NCBI RefSeq assembly: GCF_028882275.1
Contig: NZ_JARBUT010000001.1
Location: 372,001-436,000 of the forward strand
Origin: Nocardiopsis sp. N85
GTDB taxonomy: Bacteria; Actinomycetota; Actinomycetes; Streptosporangiales; Streptosporangiaceae
DNA length: 64,000 nucleotides
Reading direction: 5' to 3'
Every line of letters starts with the position of its first letter. Position 1 is the first letter of the stretch. Of the stretch, positions 53,820 to 63,277 are shown in pieces. The notes below the pieces were generated by a model. The model saw only the letters and a program-made list of their open reading frames with translations, ran no database searches and was not told where the DNA came from. The position numbers and the translations under genes are program-made.

Positions 53820-54373
53820 GCCGTCGCCTCCAGGAGTTTGACCAGGCGCAGGGCGGCGATCCCCCGGAGTTCGTCGCCGACCACCGCCAGTTCGGTGTCG
53901 CGGTCGTTGTCGAGACGTCCCACCAGGTCGGCCAAGAGGTCGCGGGCGCCGCGGCCGCTGGCGCAGACCAGGTAGATCTGCCCGAACCGTTCCTCGTACT
54001 CCCGTTGGGCGTACTGGAAGATCCGCTGGACGCGGACGGCGGCGTCGTCGGTGTCGGCGGCGAAGGCGGACTGTTCGCCCCGCGACCACGCCGCCTCGGT
54101 GTCCCGCCCGTGGGCCTTCTCGCCGATGCGCGGGTGGCGGGCCAGCGCCGAGGCGACCTCGTCGGCGGTGATGGCGCGGGCGTGGGCGTCGGCCGTGTCG
54201 AGGAGGGCGGCGCGGTCGGCGTAGGGCGCGGCGGCCGCGACGGCCCGCACCCAGCGTTCCACGTCGAGGCACCGCGCCAGTTCGGTGCGCAGCTCCTCCT
54301 CCGACAGGGCGTTGAGCCGCTCCAATCCCAGGTCGGGCCGGAGGTCCGGCTCCGCCGAGGTGCTTTCGGGCAT
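53816..54373 (-). CDS. OHCU decarboxylase
   Basis: This enzyme decarboxylates 2-oxo-4-hydroxy-4-carboxy-5-ureidoimidazoline to (S)-allantoin. The 185-residue protein has the helical family pattern with LARHPRIGEKAHG (catalytic His), SRGEQSAF (catalytic Glu) and YEERFGQIYLVCASGR. I chose the ATG at 54373 because GGGAG lies five bases upstream. The alternative at 54421 has none, and an operator-like dyad lies just above it. It heads a unit with HIU hydrolase, then uricase, and diverges from hyi. Confidence 0.92.
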   Translation of the reverse strand: MPESTSAEPDLRPDLGLERLNALSEEELRTELARCLDVERWVRAVAAAAPYADRAALLDTADAHARAITADEVASALARHPRIGEKAHGRDTEAAWSRGEQSAFAADTDDAAVRVQRIFQYAQREYEERFGQIYLVCASGRGARDLLADLVGRLDNDRDTELAVVGDELRGIAALRLVKLLEATA

Positions 54374-54425
54374 GGGTTCTCCCGTGGCCCGGCCGAAGCC
54401 GGGCTTTCGTAGTGCAGACATGCGA

Positions 54426-54440
54426 TTCCGTATGACGGAT
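54426..54440. promoter_or_regulatory. AllR-like operator at the OHCU decarboxylase promoter
   Basis: TTCCGTATGACGGAT contains perfect 5-bp arms TCCGT and ACGGA around ATG. It sits seven bases downstream of a TAGAGT -10 box (54453-54448, minus strand), where binding would block transcription. Confidence 0.55.
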
Positions 54441-54447
54441 TGGAGGG

Positions 54448-54478
54448 ACTCTAATTGATGGGAGTGTGACCTTGTCAA
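54448..54478 (-). promoter_or_regulatory. Promoter of the OHCU decarboxylase-HIU hydrolase unit
   Basis: On the minus strand TTGACA (54478-54473) and TAGAGT (54453-54448) are 19 bp apart. The AllR-like dyad lies directly downstream. Confidence 0.5.
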
Positions 54479-54621
54479 CACTCGCAAGGGGTATCCGGCG
54501 AAAAACAGGCGGATTCATGACATCCCCGGAAGAACCTCCGAACATGCGTGTCCCCGTGCGGGAGCGGCGTCGACGGGGGAGCGCGGGCGGCGTGGCGGGC
54601 GAGGGTCGGCGCGCGGGGCGG

Positions 54622-54651
54622 TTGACAACCGGGGGCGACCGGGCCCACACT
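54622..54651 (+). promoter_or_regulatory. Promoter of hyi-glxR-gcl
   Basis: TTGACA at 54622-54627 is followed after 18 bp by CACACT (54646-54651), a plausible weak -10. The perfect AllR-like dyad lies 28 bp downstream. Confidence 0.45.
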
Positions 54652-54679
54652 CATGTCATTCCTCAAAGTGAAAAGCAAG

Positions 54680-54694
54680 TTCCGCATAGCGGAA
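54680..54694. promoter_or_regulatory. Perfect AllR-like operator upstream of hyi
   Basis: TTCCGCATAGCGGAA is a perfect inverted repeat (6-bp arms, 3-bp centre), 20 bp upstream of the hyi start. It is the best of the four related dyads in the window and is used here as the reference. Confidence 0.65.
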
Positions 54695-54714
54695 TCTGAT
54701 GCCGGAGGTAGTGC

Positions 54715-55512
54715 ATGAGCCACACCCTCGGGTACACGGTGAACTGCTCCATGCTGTTCACCGAACTGCCCCTTCACGAGCGCCCGCAGGCCGCACGCGA
54801 CGCCGGGTTCGACGCGGTCGAGTTCTGGTGGCCGTTCGAGAGCGCCACCCCGCCCCGCGAGGAGATCGACGCCTTCGTCGCCGCCCTCGACACCGCCGGG
54901 GTCCGCCTCACCGGCCTCAACCTCTTCGCCGGCGCCCTGCCCGGACCCGACCGGGGCGTGCTCTCACAGCCCGCGCGCTCCGCCGAGTTCCTCGCCAACC
55001 TCGATGTCGTCGTCGCCATCGCCGAACGCACCGGCACCACCGCCTTCAACGCCCTCTACGGCCTGCGCCAGGACGGGGTCGACCCCGCCGAACAGGACCG
55101 GCTGGCCCTGGAGAACACCGTCGCCGCGGCCGAGGCGGTCGCCCGGGTCGGCGGCATCGTCCTCATCGAGCCGCTCAGCGGCGCCGAGGGCTACCCGCTC
55201 AGGACCGCGCGCGACGGACTCGACTTCGTCGCGAAGGTCCGGGAGGCCGGGGCCGACAACGTCGCCCTCCTCGCCGACCTGTACCACCTGGCCGTCAACG
55301 GCGACGACGTCGCCGCCGTGGTCCGCGACCACGCCGCGGAGTTCGGACACGTCCAGATCGCCGACGTCCCCGGCCGGGGAGAGCCCGGCACCGGCGCGCT
55401 CCCCATCGACGACCTGCTCACCGCCGCCCAGGCCGGCGGCTACCAGGGCCTCGTCGGACTGGAGTACAAGCCCACCGTCCCCACCGAACAGAGCCTCGGT
55501 CGACTGCGCTGA
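54715..55512 (+). CDS. hyi: Hydroxypyruvate isomerase family protein
   Basis: An Hyi-type TIM barrel that interconverts hydroxypyruvate and tartronate semialdehyde. The 265-residue protein begins MSHTLGYTVNCSMLFTELPL and has the metal-binding segments VLIEPLSG (Glu), ALLADLYHL (Asp, His), HVQIADVPGRGEPGTG and GLEYKP (Glu). These match Hyi rather than sugar-phosphate epimerases of other pathways. The ATG at 54715 has GGAGG six bases upstream. It leads hyi-glxR-gcl, the glyoxylate-to-glycerate branch. Confidence 0.92.
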   Translation: MSHTLGYTVNCSMLFTELPLHERPQAARDAGFDAVEFWWPFESATPPREEIDAFVAALDTAGVRLTGLNLFAGALPGPDRGVLSQPARSAEFLANLDVVVAIAERTGTTAFNALYGLRQDGVDPAEQDRLALENTVAAAEAVARVGGIVLIEPLSGAEGYPLRTARDGLDFVAKVREAGADNVALLADLYHLAVNGDDVAAVVRDHAAEFGHVQIADVPGRGEPGTGALPIDDLLTAAQAGGYQGLVGLEYKPTVPTEQSLGRLR

Positions 55513-55564
55513 GCCCGCATCGACCCCGCGCGTCCCACAGCCACGAAGAAAAGGGGGCACCCCC

Positions 55565-56449
55565 GTGTCCATCCGCAAGGTCGCCTTCATCGGACTCGGC
55601 ATCATGGGCCTGCCCATGGCCGTCAACCTCGCCCGCGCCGGATACACCGTCACCGGCCACAACCTCTCCCCCGAGCGCGTGGACGCCCTCGTCGCCGAGG
55701 GCGGCCTGCGCGGCGGCTCCGTCGCCGGGGCGGTCGCCGACGCCGACGCCGTCATCACGATGGTCCCCGACTCCCCGGACGTCGAGGCCCTCCTGCTCGG
55801 CGCGGACGGCGTCTTCGAACACGCCGGGCCCGGCACGCTCGTCATCGACATGAGCACCATCCGCCCCGACGTCTCCCGCGCCGTGGCCGCCGCCGGTACC
55901 GAACGCGGCTTCCGGGTCCTGGACGCCCCGGTCAGCGGTGGCGAGGCCGGTGCCGTCGAGGCCGCACTGTCCATCATGGTCGGCGGCTCCCGCGAGGACT
56001 TCGACGCGGCCCGCCCGCTCTTCGACGTCCTGGGCACCACCCCGGTCCTGGTCGGCCCCCACGGGTCCGGGCAGACCGTCAAGGCCGCCAACCAGCTCAT
56101 CGTCGCCGGCAACATCCAGCTCCTCGCCGAGGCCCTGGTCTTCCTGGAGGCCCACGGTGTGGACACCGAGGCCGGCCTGGAGGTGCTCGGCGGAGGCCTG
56201 GCCGGCAGCACGGTGCTCCAGCGCAAGGGCGCCGCCATGCGCGAGCGCGACTTCGCCCCCGGCTTCCGCATCGCCCTGCACGACAAGGACATGCGCATCG
56301 TCACCGACTCCGCGCGCGCCGCCGGGGTGGCGATCCCGCTGGGCGCCCAGGTCGCGCAGTACGTCGCCGCCCTCGCGCGGCAGGGACACGGCGGCCTCGA
56401 CCACTCCGCGCTCCTGAAGATCGTCGAGGGGCTCTCCGGCCGCGAGTAG
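55565..56449 (+). CDS. glxR: 2-Hydroxy-3-oxopropionate (tartronate semialdehyde) reductase
   Basis: An NAD(P)H-dependent reductase of the beta-hydroxyacid dehydrogenase family that makes glycerate from tartronate semialdehyde. The 294-residue protein has the Rossmann motif GLGIMGLPMAVNLARAG beginning at residue 10, the substrate motif DAPVSGGEAGA and the catalytic lysine in GQTVKAANQ. The GTG at 55565 follows an AAGGGGG stretch. It is 52 bp after hyi and 131 bp before gcl. Confidence 0.93.
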   Translation: MSIRKVAFIGLGIMGLPMAVNLARAGYTVTGHNLSPERVDALVAEGGLRGGSVAGAVADADAVITMVPDSPDVEALLLGADGVFEHAGPGTLVIDMSTIRPDVSRAVAAAGTERGFRVLDAPVSGGEAGAVEAALSIMVGGSREDFDAARPLFDVLGTTPVLVGPHGSGQTVKAANQLIVAGNIQLLAEALVFLEAHGVDTEAGLEVLGGGLAGSTVLQRKGAAMRERDFAPGFRIALHDKDMRIVTDSARAAGVAIPLGAQVAQYVAALARQGHGGLDHSALLKIVEGLSGRE

Positions 56450-56580
56450 CCGCCGACCACGCGGCGGAACCGAGCACTCCGCCGCCCGAGCCGCACCGGC
56501 ACCCGCGCGTGTTGGCCGCACCGCGGGATCCGCCGGGCCCGGCTCCCACCGATCCTCCCCCTAGCACCGAAGGAACAGCC

Positions 56581-58296
56581 ATGGCACGGATGCCCGTGAT
56601 GAACGCGGTCGTCGAGGTTCTGAAGGACGAAGGCGTCGACACCGCCTTCGGCTGCCCCGGCGCCGCCATTCTGCCCCTCTACAAGGCGATGGAGGACGTC
56701 GGAGGGATCGAGCACCTCATCGTCCGCCACGAGGAGGGCGCCACCCACATGGCCGACGGCTGGTCGCGCACCACCGGCGGTGTCGGTGTGGCCATCGGTA
56801 CCTCCGGCCCGGCCGGCACCAACATGATCACCGGCCTGTACACCGCGATCGCCGACTCCATCCCGATCGTGTGCGTCACCGGCCAGCAGCGCACCGACCT
56901 GCTGGACAAGGAGGGTTTCCAGGCGGTCGACATCGTCGAGATCGCCAAGCCCGTCACCAAGTGGGCGGTGCAGATCAAGGAGGCGGCGACCGCCCCGTGG
57001 ATCTTCCGCGAGGCGTTCCGGATCGCCCGCGAGGGCCGGCCCGGCCCCGTCCTCATCGACATCCCCGTGGACGTCGCCCAGCAGGTCATCGAGTACGACC
57101 CCGAACTGGACGCCCCGCTCAAGGTCGACACCGTCGCACCCCACCCGCCCCGGGTCGAGCGCGCCCTGGACCTGCTGCTCGCCGCCGAGCGCCCGCTGAT
57201 CCTGGCCGGCGGCGGCGTCATCCTCGCCGAGGCCTCCGACGAACTGCGCGAACTCGCCGAGTACCTGAGGGTCCCCGTCCAGGTCACGCTCATGGGCAAG
57301 GGCTCCTTCGACGAGGACTCGCCCCTGTACGCGGGCATGACCGGCGTGCAGACCTCCCAGCGCTACGGCAACGCCTCGTTCCTGGAGTCGGACCTGGTCC
57401 TGGCCGTGGGCGCGCGCTTCGCCGACCGGCACACCGGTCGGATCGACGTCTACCGGGGCGAGCGGACGTTCATCCACGTCGACGTCGAGGCCACCCAGAT
57501 CGGCCGGGTCTTCGAACCCGACCTGGGCGTGGTCTCCGACGCCCGCCTCTTCCTGCGCGAACTGCTGGCCGCCGCGAAACGGCGCGACGCCCGAGCCCGG
57601 GTCGAGGGCTGGGTCGACCGGGTCGGCGAGCTCAAGTCCACCCTCACCCGACGCGAGGACTTCGACACCGTCCCCATCAAGGCGCCGCGCGTCTACAAGG
57701 AGATCAACGAGGTCTTCGACGAGGACACCTACTTCGTCACCGCCATCGGCCTCTACCAGATCTGGGGCGGCCAGCACCAGAAGGCGTACAAGCCGCGCCG
57801 TTACCAGATCTGCGGCCAGGCCGGTCCGCTGGGCTGGGAGATCCCGGCGGCCATCGGCGTCAAGAAGGCCCTGAAGAACACCGAGCCGGACGCCGAGGTC
57901 GTCGGCATCGTCGGCGACTACGGGTTCCAGTACATGGTCGAGGAACTGGCGGTCGCCGCCCAGTACAACGTCCCGTACGTGCTCGTCATGCTCAACAACG
58001 AGTACCTGGGCCTGATCCGTCAGGCGTCCATCCCCTTCGAGATGAACTTCCAGGTGGACATCCACTACGACGAGTACGGCACCGACAACGTCAAGATCAT
58101 GGAGGCCTACGGCTGCTCCGGCCGCCGGGTCTGGGAGCCCGGGGACGTCCGCGACGCCCTGGAATGGGCCCGCAAGGAGGCCAAGGCCACGTCGCGGCCG
58201 GTGCTCGTGGAGATCATGATCGAGCGCGAGGCCAACACCCCGCACGGTCCGTCGATCGACGCGGTCAAGGAGTTCGAGCCGCTCCCCGGCGCCTGA
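56581..58296 (+). CDS. gcl: Glyoxylate carboligase-like ThDP enzyme
   Basis: A 571-residue thiamine-diphosphate enzyme expected to join two glyoxylates into tartronate semialdehyde and CO2. It aligns with E. coli Gcl over its length: FGCPGAAILPLYKAM, GTSGPAGTNMITGLY, QAVDIVEIAKPVTK, RYGNASFLESD, EATQIGRVF, GQAGPLGWEIPAAIG and LNNEYLGLIRQ. Unlike E. coli Gcl, which has Val at position 51 in place of the glutamate common to ThDP enzymes, this protein reads RHEEGATHMADG with Glu51. The ATG at 56581 has AAGGA upstream. Operon context strongly supports Gcl, but residue 51 leaves room for another 2-oxoacid carboligase. Confidence 0.85.
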   Translation: MARMPVMNAVVEVLKDEGVDTAFGCPGAAILPLYKAMEDVGGIEHLIVRHEEGATHMADGWSRTTGGVGVAIGTSGPAGTNMITGLYTAIADSIPIVCVTGQQRTDLLDKEGFQAVDIVEIAKPVTKWAVQIKEAATAPWIFREAFRIAREGRPGPVLIDIPVDVAQQVIEYDPELDAPLKVDTVAPHPPRVERALDLLLAAERPLILAGGGVILAEASDELRELAEYLRVPVQVTLMGKGSFDEDSPLYAGMTGVQTSQRYGNASFLESDLVLAVGARFADRHTGRIDVYRGERTFIHVDVEATQIGRVFEPDLGVVSDARLFLRELLAAAKRRDARARVEGWVDRVGELKSTLTRREDFDTVPIKAPRVYKEINEVFDEDTYFVTAIGLYQIWGGQHQKAYKPRRYQICGQAGPLGWEIPAAIGVKKALKNTEPDAEVVGIVGDYGFQYMVEELAVAAQYNVPYVLVMLNNEYLGLIRQASIPFEMNFQVDIHYDEYGTDNVKIMEAYGCSGRRVWEPGDVRDALEWARKEAKATSRPVLVEIMIEREANTPHGPSIDAVKEFEPLPGA

Positions 58297-58440
58297 CCTC
58301 CCGCCTCGGCCCGTGCGATGGCGCTCGGGGAACGAGAACCCCCGGGACGTTCACTCCGGGCCTTGCGGAACCCCGTGGGCGCCACCGCCCCCAGGCCGCC
58401 GCCGACGGAGGCCTCCCGCGCTCCGGTCCGCGGCGAACAA

Positions 58441-58477
58441 CGGCCCCTCTGCCCGACCCTGTCGGGGGGAGGGGCCG
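58441..58477. terminator. Bidirectional terminator between gcl and the M14 peptidase gene
   Basis: An outer 9-bp stem (58441-58449 with 58469-58477) and inner CCCGAC/GTCGGG pairing lie between convergent stops. Confidence 0.8.
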
Positions 58478-58490
58478 TCCAGGCGCGGGG

Positions 58491-59789
58491 TCAGCCGCAG
58501 TGGGCGTCCTCCTCGCCGATGATGCGGTACGGGCAGTCGGCGTAGTCGAGCAGCCGCAGCACGGCCTCCTTGTTACGGGCCGTCTCCCGTTCGATCACCG
58601 ACGACGGCGGGTAGAAACCGCCGCCCCAGGCGCTGCGAGGGTACATCTCATACGTGAAATTGATGATGCGCTGGTCGCCCCACAGCCAGTCGTTGATCGA
58701 CCCGTCGGTGATGTACAGGTCGCTCGCCTGCTGCGGCGTGTACCCGTTGGCGTCGGCCATGTGGGTGCCCAGCGCGACGTGGGTGTCGTACTCCGCGCGG
58801 GTCATCCCGCTGGTGACCTCGTTGTAGGTGTAGCCGAACGGCCACAGGATGAGCTCGCTGTAGGTGTGGAAGTCGATGGCGGCGGTGATCTGCTGCTCGC
58901 CGCCCACGACCCGGCTCCGCACGAAGTCGGCGATCACCCTGACCTCGGGAGCCGATTCGGGGGCCGGACCCCGGTAGGTGATGCTGCTCGGGTTGCCGGA
59001 GGAACCGCCGCAGCAGCCCCACCTGTAGTCCCAGTTGCGGTTGAGGTCGGTGCCGATGGCGGAGGTGCCCGCGTTGGGCTGGCGGTTCTTGCGCCAGTTC
59101 CGCCAGTTGGTGCCCGCCATGTCGTACTCGGAGCCGTCCGGGTTGACGTTGGGGACGATCCAGATCTCCCGTTCGTCGACCAGCCCGGTGATGCGCTGAT
59201 CGGTGCCGTACCCGTCGGTGAGCAGGTCGAGCAGGTACACGGCCATTTCGACGGTGAGGTGCTCGCGCGCGTGCTGGGCGTGCGTGAACAGCACCTCCGG
59301 CTCGTCCTCGTCGGTGCCGACGTTGTCGCTGATCTTGATCGCGACGATGTCGCGGCCCTGATGGGAGGTGCCGATGACCGTGCTCGCGGCGATGTCGGGG
59401 TGATCGGCGGTGACCTCGTCGACGATGTCGAGGAGTTCGGGGTACGTCGTGTACCCGGGGTCGGGGTTGGCGAACGGCTGCGGGATCTCCAGCAACTCCA
59501 CCCCGAACCCGAGGTCGGCGATCTCCTCGGCGTCGTCGGGGGTGGCGGTGACCAGTACCGCGTCGGCGGCGACCTGGTCGATGGCGGCACCGGTCGAGGC
59601 GATGGCGGTGCGTTCCCGCGGGGTCTCGACACCGTCCACCCGGTACAGGTCGTACTCGGGTTCGGCGGTCGCGCTCCCGGGGGCCAGGGCGCCGAGCAGG
59701 AGGGCGGCGGTGGTCAGGGGGACGAGGGTGCGACGGACGCCCTTGGGGATGCGGGCGCGTCGGGGGGACGGGAAACGGGTGGTCTCCAC
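58491..59789 (-). CDS. Secreted M14-family zinc carboxypeptidase
   Basis: An exported metallocarboxypeptidase of the carboxypeptidase T/A type that trims C-terminal residues of peptides. The 432-residue precursor has a signal peptide ([24 protein letters not shown], residues 19-42, written here by its span), a propeptide to about 105 and the catalytic domain. Zinc ligands are His173 and Glu176 in HARE, with His308 in AIDFHTY. The general base is Glu381 in TYEMYP, and [16 protein letters not shown] is the usual substrate-arginine loop. The GTG at 59789 has GGAGG six bases upstream. Cysteines at the C-terminus (YADCPY, DAHCG) may pair. Confidence 0.93.
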   Translation of the reverse strand: METTRFPSPRRARIPKGVRRTLVPLTTAALLLGALAPGSATAEPEYDLYRVDGVETPRERTAIASTGAAIDQVAADAVLVTATPDDAEEIADLGFGVELLEIPQPFANPDPGYTTYPELLDIVDEVTADHPDIAASTVIGTSHQGRDIVAIKISDNVGTDEDEPEVLFTHAQHAREHLTVEMAVYLLDLLTDGYGTDQRITGLVDEREIWIVPNVNPDGSEYDMAGTNWRNWRKNRQPNAGTSAIGTDLNRNWDYRWGCCGGSSGNPSSITYRGPAPESAPEVRVIADFVRSRVVGGEQQITAAIDFHTYSELILWPFGYTYNEVTSGMTRAEYDTHVALGTHMADANGYTPQQASDLYITDGSINDWLWGDQRIINFTYEMYPRSAWGGGFYPPSSVIERETARNKEAVLRLLDYADCPYRIIGEEDAHCG

Positions 59790-59860
59790 GAGATGCCTCC
59801 GTGAGCGGGGGTGAGGCGATCGGACACGGTGGCGACATTGCAAAGGAGATCAACACGTTC

Positions 59861-59890
59861 TGTCAATATTCATGATCTCTGAGTCATGAA
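59861..59890. promoter_or_regulatory. Inverted repeat and -35-like box upstream of the M14 peptidase
   Basis: TTCATGA (59869-59875) and TCATGAA (59884-59890) form a 7-bp dyad in an unusually AT-rich stretch. A minus-strand TTGACA (59866-59861) adjoins it. It is a possible operator and promoter for the peptidase; the -10 is not clear. Confidence 0.4.
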
Positions 59891-59995
59891 CGTATGTTTG
59901 CCGTCGAAAGGGGCGAAACCCCACTTCGCGCCCGTCGGGCCCGGTCCTCCCGCCGCGGGTACCCCGTCCCCACCCGGCCACATCCGGCCGGCCGC

Positions 59996-62900
59996 CTACC
60001 GGGGCTGAGGTTCCCGGGCGGGGGCCAGGGCCAGGGCGATCGCCGCCTCCAGCGACAGGGCGCGCCCCTCGGCCCCGGCCCGCTCCGTCGCCTCCTCGCC
60101 CAGCAGGGCGCGCGCGGCGTTCAGGATCCGGTCCACGTCGAAGCGTTCGGCCTCGGGCATCGGCACCCCCGCCTCCTCCCTGGCCCGCTCGGCGGCGCCC
60201 ACCAAACGCGCGGCGGACCGCCCGTCGCCCGCCAGGGCCGCGGCGCCCGCCAGTCCTTCCAGGGCCAGCGCCACCGTACGCGGATCCCCGCTCTGGCGCG
60301 CGTCCCCCAACCCCTGGAGGTGCAGGTCACGGGCTTCGTCGGCGTCCCCGCGCAATTCGGCGGCGAACCCCAGCTCGGCCAACGCGAACGCGGACCCCGG
60401 CCGGTACCCGTCCATGCGATGGGTGGCCAGCACCTCGTTCATGTACTCCTCCGCGAGGTCGAGGTCGCCCCGGCGGCGGGCGGTCATCCCCAGCCCGGCG
60501 ACGCTGAACCGCCGTCCCGCGTGGAACGCCTGCTCGGCCGCGATCCGCAGGGCCCGCAGGTTGTACTCATCGGAGGTGCGCAGATCCCCGGTCAGCATGT
60601 GCACCCGGGCCAGCCGGCCCAGCTCGTCCACGACCGTCGGCCACAGTCCCAGGCGTTCGGCGTGCTCCAAGGCGAGTCCGTGGCGGTGCGCGGCCTCCGC
60701 GTAGGCGCCCTCGATGCCCGCGACCACCCCCAACAGGCTGTTCGCCCGGGCCGCCCCCCACGGTTCACCGGTCCGGGAGAACAGGGCCAGGCTCCGGTCG
60801 GCGTCGTGGCGGGCGGCGCGCAGGTCGCTGCGGCGCAGCGACCGCCATCCGCGCAGGTGAAGCGAGAACGCGGTCCACCACGGTTCGTCGGTCGTCTCGA
60901 ACACCCGAAGCGCCACGGCCAGCCGGTCGTCGACCGAGGAGCCTTCTCCTCGATCCGGGTCGGCGAAGGGGGCCATGAACACCAGCAGGGCCTCCGCGCG
61001 CGCCGCCGCCCGGGGGTCGGTCAGCCGTTCGGTGAGCCGGACCGCCGCGAGCGCGGACTCGGGCGCGCCCTGTTCCGCGCACTCGGTGACGCCCAGCGCG
61101 GCGTGCCACAAGAGGGCCTCGGCCCGATCGGCGGGCGCGGCCGTCCCCTCGGCCGCCAACGCCCGCGACAGCAGCCGGTACCCCTCCCGGTACCGTCCGC
61201 TCAGGTACCAGAACCAGCCGTGGTAGGCGGCGATGCGCAGCGCGATGTCCGCGTGCCCGTGGTCCGCGGCCCACTCGATCGCCGTGCGCACGTCGACCGC
61301 CCGCAGGTCGGACTCGGCCGGGTGCGGGTCCAGGGTGAAGTCCCGCGCCTCACCGCGTCCCGAACGCTCGGCGATGTGCCGTGCGTACCGGTACCGCGTC
61401 CGGTCCTCCTCCCCGGCGGCCACCGACCGTTCCCCGGCGTAGGCGCGGATCGTCTCCAACAGGCGGTACCGGGTACCGCCCCGCTCCACCGCGATCAGCG
61501 ACCGGTCCACCAGCCCGGCGAGGATCCCGGCGACGTCGGCCGCCGTCACCGCGGGCTCTCCGTCCGGGTCGGCGGCGACCACCTCCGCCGTCTCCAGGGT
61601 GAACAGACAGGTCGGAACCGAGAGCCGGCGCAGCACGGCGCGCTCGGCCCCGGTCAACAACCGCCAGCTCCAGTCGACCGTCTCCCACAGGGTGCGCCTG
61701 CGGTCGTAACCGCCGGTGCCCAACACCCGGAACCGGTCGTGCAGCCGGTCGGCCAATCGGTGCACCCCCAGGGACCGTACCCGGGCGGCGGCCAGCTCCA
61801 AGGCCAGCGGAAGCCCGTCGAGGTGCCTACAGATCGCGGCCACCGCTTCGGCGTTGGACCCGTCCACCGCGAAGCCGGGCACGGAGGCCGCCGCCCGACG
61901 CACGAACAGGGTCGCGGCGTCGGACGCGGCCACCTCCTCGGGAGAGGATCCGGTGGGCAGCCCCAAGGGATCCACCCGGTGCAGACGCTCACCCGGGATC
62001 CCCAGCGGTTCGCGGCTGGTGGTCAGCACGCGCAGCCCCGGCGCGGCCCCCAGCAGCCGGGTCACCAGGTCCGCCACCGACGCGATCAGGTGCTCGCAGT
62101 TGTCCAGGACCACCAGGGCCGGCTCCTGCCCCAGGGACTCGGCGATGCGGGCGGTCATCGGCCGGGCCGACCCCATGCGGGGGGTCTCGTCGTGGATGCC
62201 CAGTACGGCGGCGACGTCGTCGGCCACCCCGTCACCGGCGTCGCCGTCGCGCCCCGAGAGCTCCACGAACCACACGGGGCCGAACCGGCCGTCCTCGACG
62301 CCGACCGAGGCCAGGGCCATGGTGGTCTTGCCGACCCCGCCGGGGCCGAGCAGTGTGGTCAGCCGTGACTCGGTGAGGTTCCGGCGTACCTCGGCGACAC
62401 AGGCGTCCCGTCCCACCACATCGGTGACGGGAGCGGGGACCGAACCCCGGGACCTCCCGGAGGGCGCCGTCGTCCCGGTCGCCACGACGTGGGGGTGATG
62501 CTCCGTCGCCGCCCGAGGCGGAGCGGCCGGGGTCAGGGCGGGGGACTGGGCGAGGATGTCCTCGTACAGCCGGGTGATCTCCGGCCCCGGGTCCACGCCG
62601 AGCTCCTCGGTCAGCGACTCGCGCAGCCTCCGGTGGCTCTCCAACGCCTCGCCCTGGCGGCCCGCGCGGTACAAAGCGAGCATGTGCGCCGCCCGCAGCC
62701 GCTCCCGGACGGGGTGCTCGCGCACCAGCTCACCGAGTTCGGCGACCAGTTCGGGGCCCTCGCCCAGGTCCAACCTGGCCCGGACGCGGTCCTCCAGGGC
62801 GGCCAGCCTCATCTCCTCCCACCGGGCCAGGGGCGCCGCGGCGAAGGGGGCGTCGGCGTGGTCGGCCAGGGCCGGGCCCCGCCACAGCGCCAACGCCTCG

Positions 62901-63277
62901 TTCAGGATCCGCACCCGTTCCCGGGGGGCCTCGGCGGCACGGGCCGCGGTGATCAGGACCTCGAACCGGCCCGCGTCCACGTCGTCGGCGTCCACCCGCA
63001 GCCGGTAGCCGGACGGGCCCGACGCCACCCGGACGCGGTAGCCGGGCTCGGCCCGGTCCAGGGCGCCGCGCAGGCGGGACACCGCGGTCTGCACCGCACC
63101 CGCCGGATCCGGGGGAGGGGCGTCCCACAGCTCGTCGATCAGCCGGTCGACCGATACGGCCTCGTCACGGTGGGCGAGCAGCAGGGCCGCCAGGGCGCGC
63201 ACCTTGGCCCCCGGTACGCGCACGGTCGTGCCCTCGTCGGTCCACACTGCCAACGGCCCCAGCACCCCGAATCGCAT
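59996..63277 (-). CDS. AfsR/SARP-family regulator with NB-ARC and TPR domains
   Basis: A large transcriptional activator of the AfsR type, 1093 residues. It has an N-terminal OmpR-like DNA-binding domain (1-95) and a bacterial transcriptional activation domain (about 100-243, ending in ITRLYEDIL). A P-loop ATPase follows, with Walker A GPGGVGKT at 311-318 and Walker B LVVLDNCEH near 388-396. The rest is TPR-like helical repeats to the end (many A-L-x2-A patterns). Such proteins activate secondary-metabolite or stress genes. No biosynthetic cluster is in view. It diverges from an Old Yellow Enzyme gene 163 bp away, which is the nearest candidate target. Confidence 0.9.
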   Translation of the reverse strand: MRFGVLGPLAVWTDEGTTVRVPGAKVRALAALLLAHRDEAVSVDRLIDELWDAPPPDPAGAVQTAVSRLRGALDRAEPGYRVRVASGPSGYRLRVDADDVDAGRFEVLITAARAAEAPRERVRILNEALALWRGPALADHADAPFAAAPLARWEEMRLAALEDRVRARLDLGEGPELVAELGELVREHPVRERLRAAHMLALYRAGRQGEALESHRRLRESLTEELGVDPGPEITRLYEDILAQSPALTPAAPPRAATEHHPHVVATGTTAPSGRSRGSVPAPVTDVVGRDACVAEVRRNLTESRLTTLLGPGGVGKTTMALASVGVEDGRFGPVWFVELSGRDGDAGDGVADDVAAVLGIHDETPRMGSARPMTARIAESLGQEPALVVLDNCEHLIASVADLVTRLLGAAPGLRVLTTSREPLGIPGERLHRVDPLGLPTGSSPEEVAASDAATLFVRRAAASVPGFAVDGSNAEAVAAICRHLDGLPLALELAAARVRSLGVHRLADRLHDRFRVLGTGGYDRRRTLWETVDWSWRLLTGAERAVLRRLSVPTCLFTLETAEVVAADPDGEPAVTAADVAGILAGLVDRSLIAVERGGTRYRLLETIRAYAGERSVAAGEEDRTRYRYARHIAERSGRGEARDFTLDPHPAESDLRAVDVRTAIEWAADHGHADIALRIAAYHGWFWYLSGRYREGYRLLSRALAAEGTAAPADRAEALLWHAALGVTECAEQGAPESALAAVRLTERLTDPRAAARAEALLVFMAPFADPDRGEGSSVDDRLAVALRVFETTDEPWWTAFSLHLRGWRSLRRSDLRAARHDADRSLALFSRTGEPWGAARANSLLGVVAGIEGAYAEAAHRHGLALEHAERLGLWPTVVDELGRLARVHMLTGDLRTSDEYNLRALRIAAEQAFHAGRRFSVAGLGMTARRRGDLDLAEEYMNEVLATHRMDGYRPGSAFALAELGFAAELRGDADEARDLHLQGLGDARQSGDPRTVALALEGLAGAAALAGDGRSAARLVGAAERAREEAGVPMPEAERFDVDRILNAARALLGEEATERAGAEGRALSLEAAIALALAPAREPQPR

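Noticed and set aside
54964..58245. Minus-strand 1093-codon open frame opposite hyi, glxR and gcl
   Set aside because: It is a shadow frame; the plus-strand genes are complete and have recognisable catalytic motifs.
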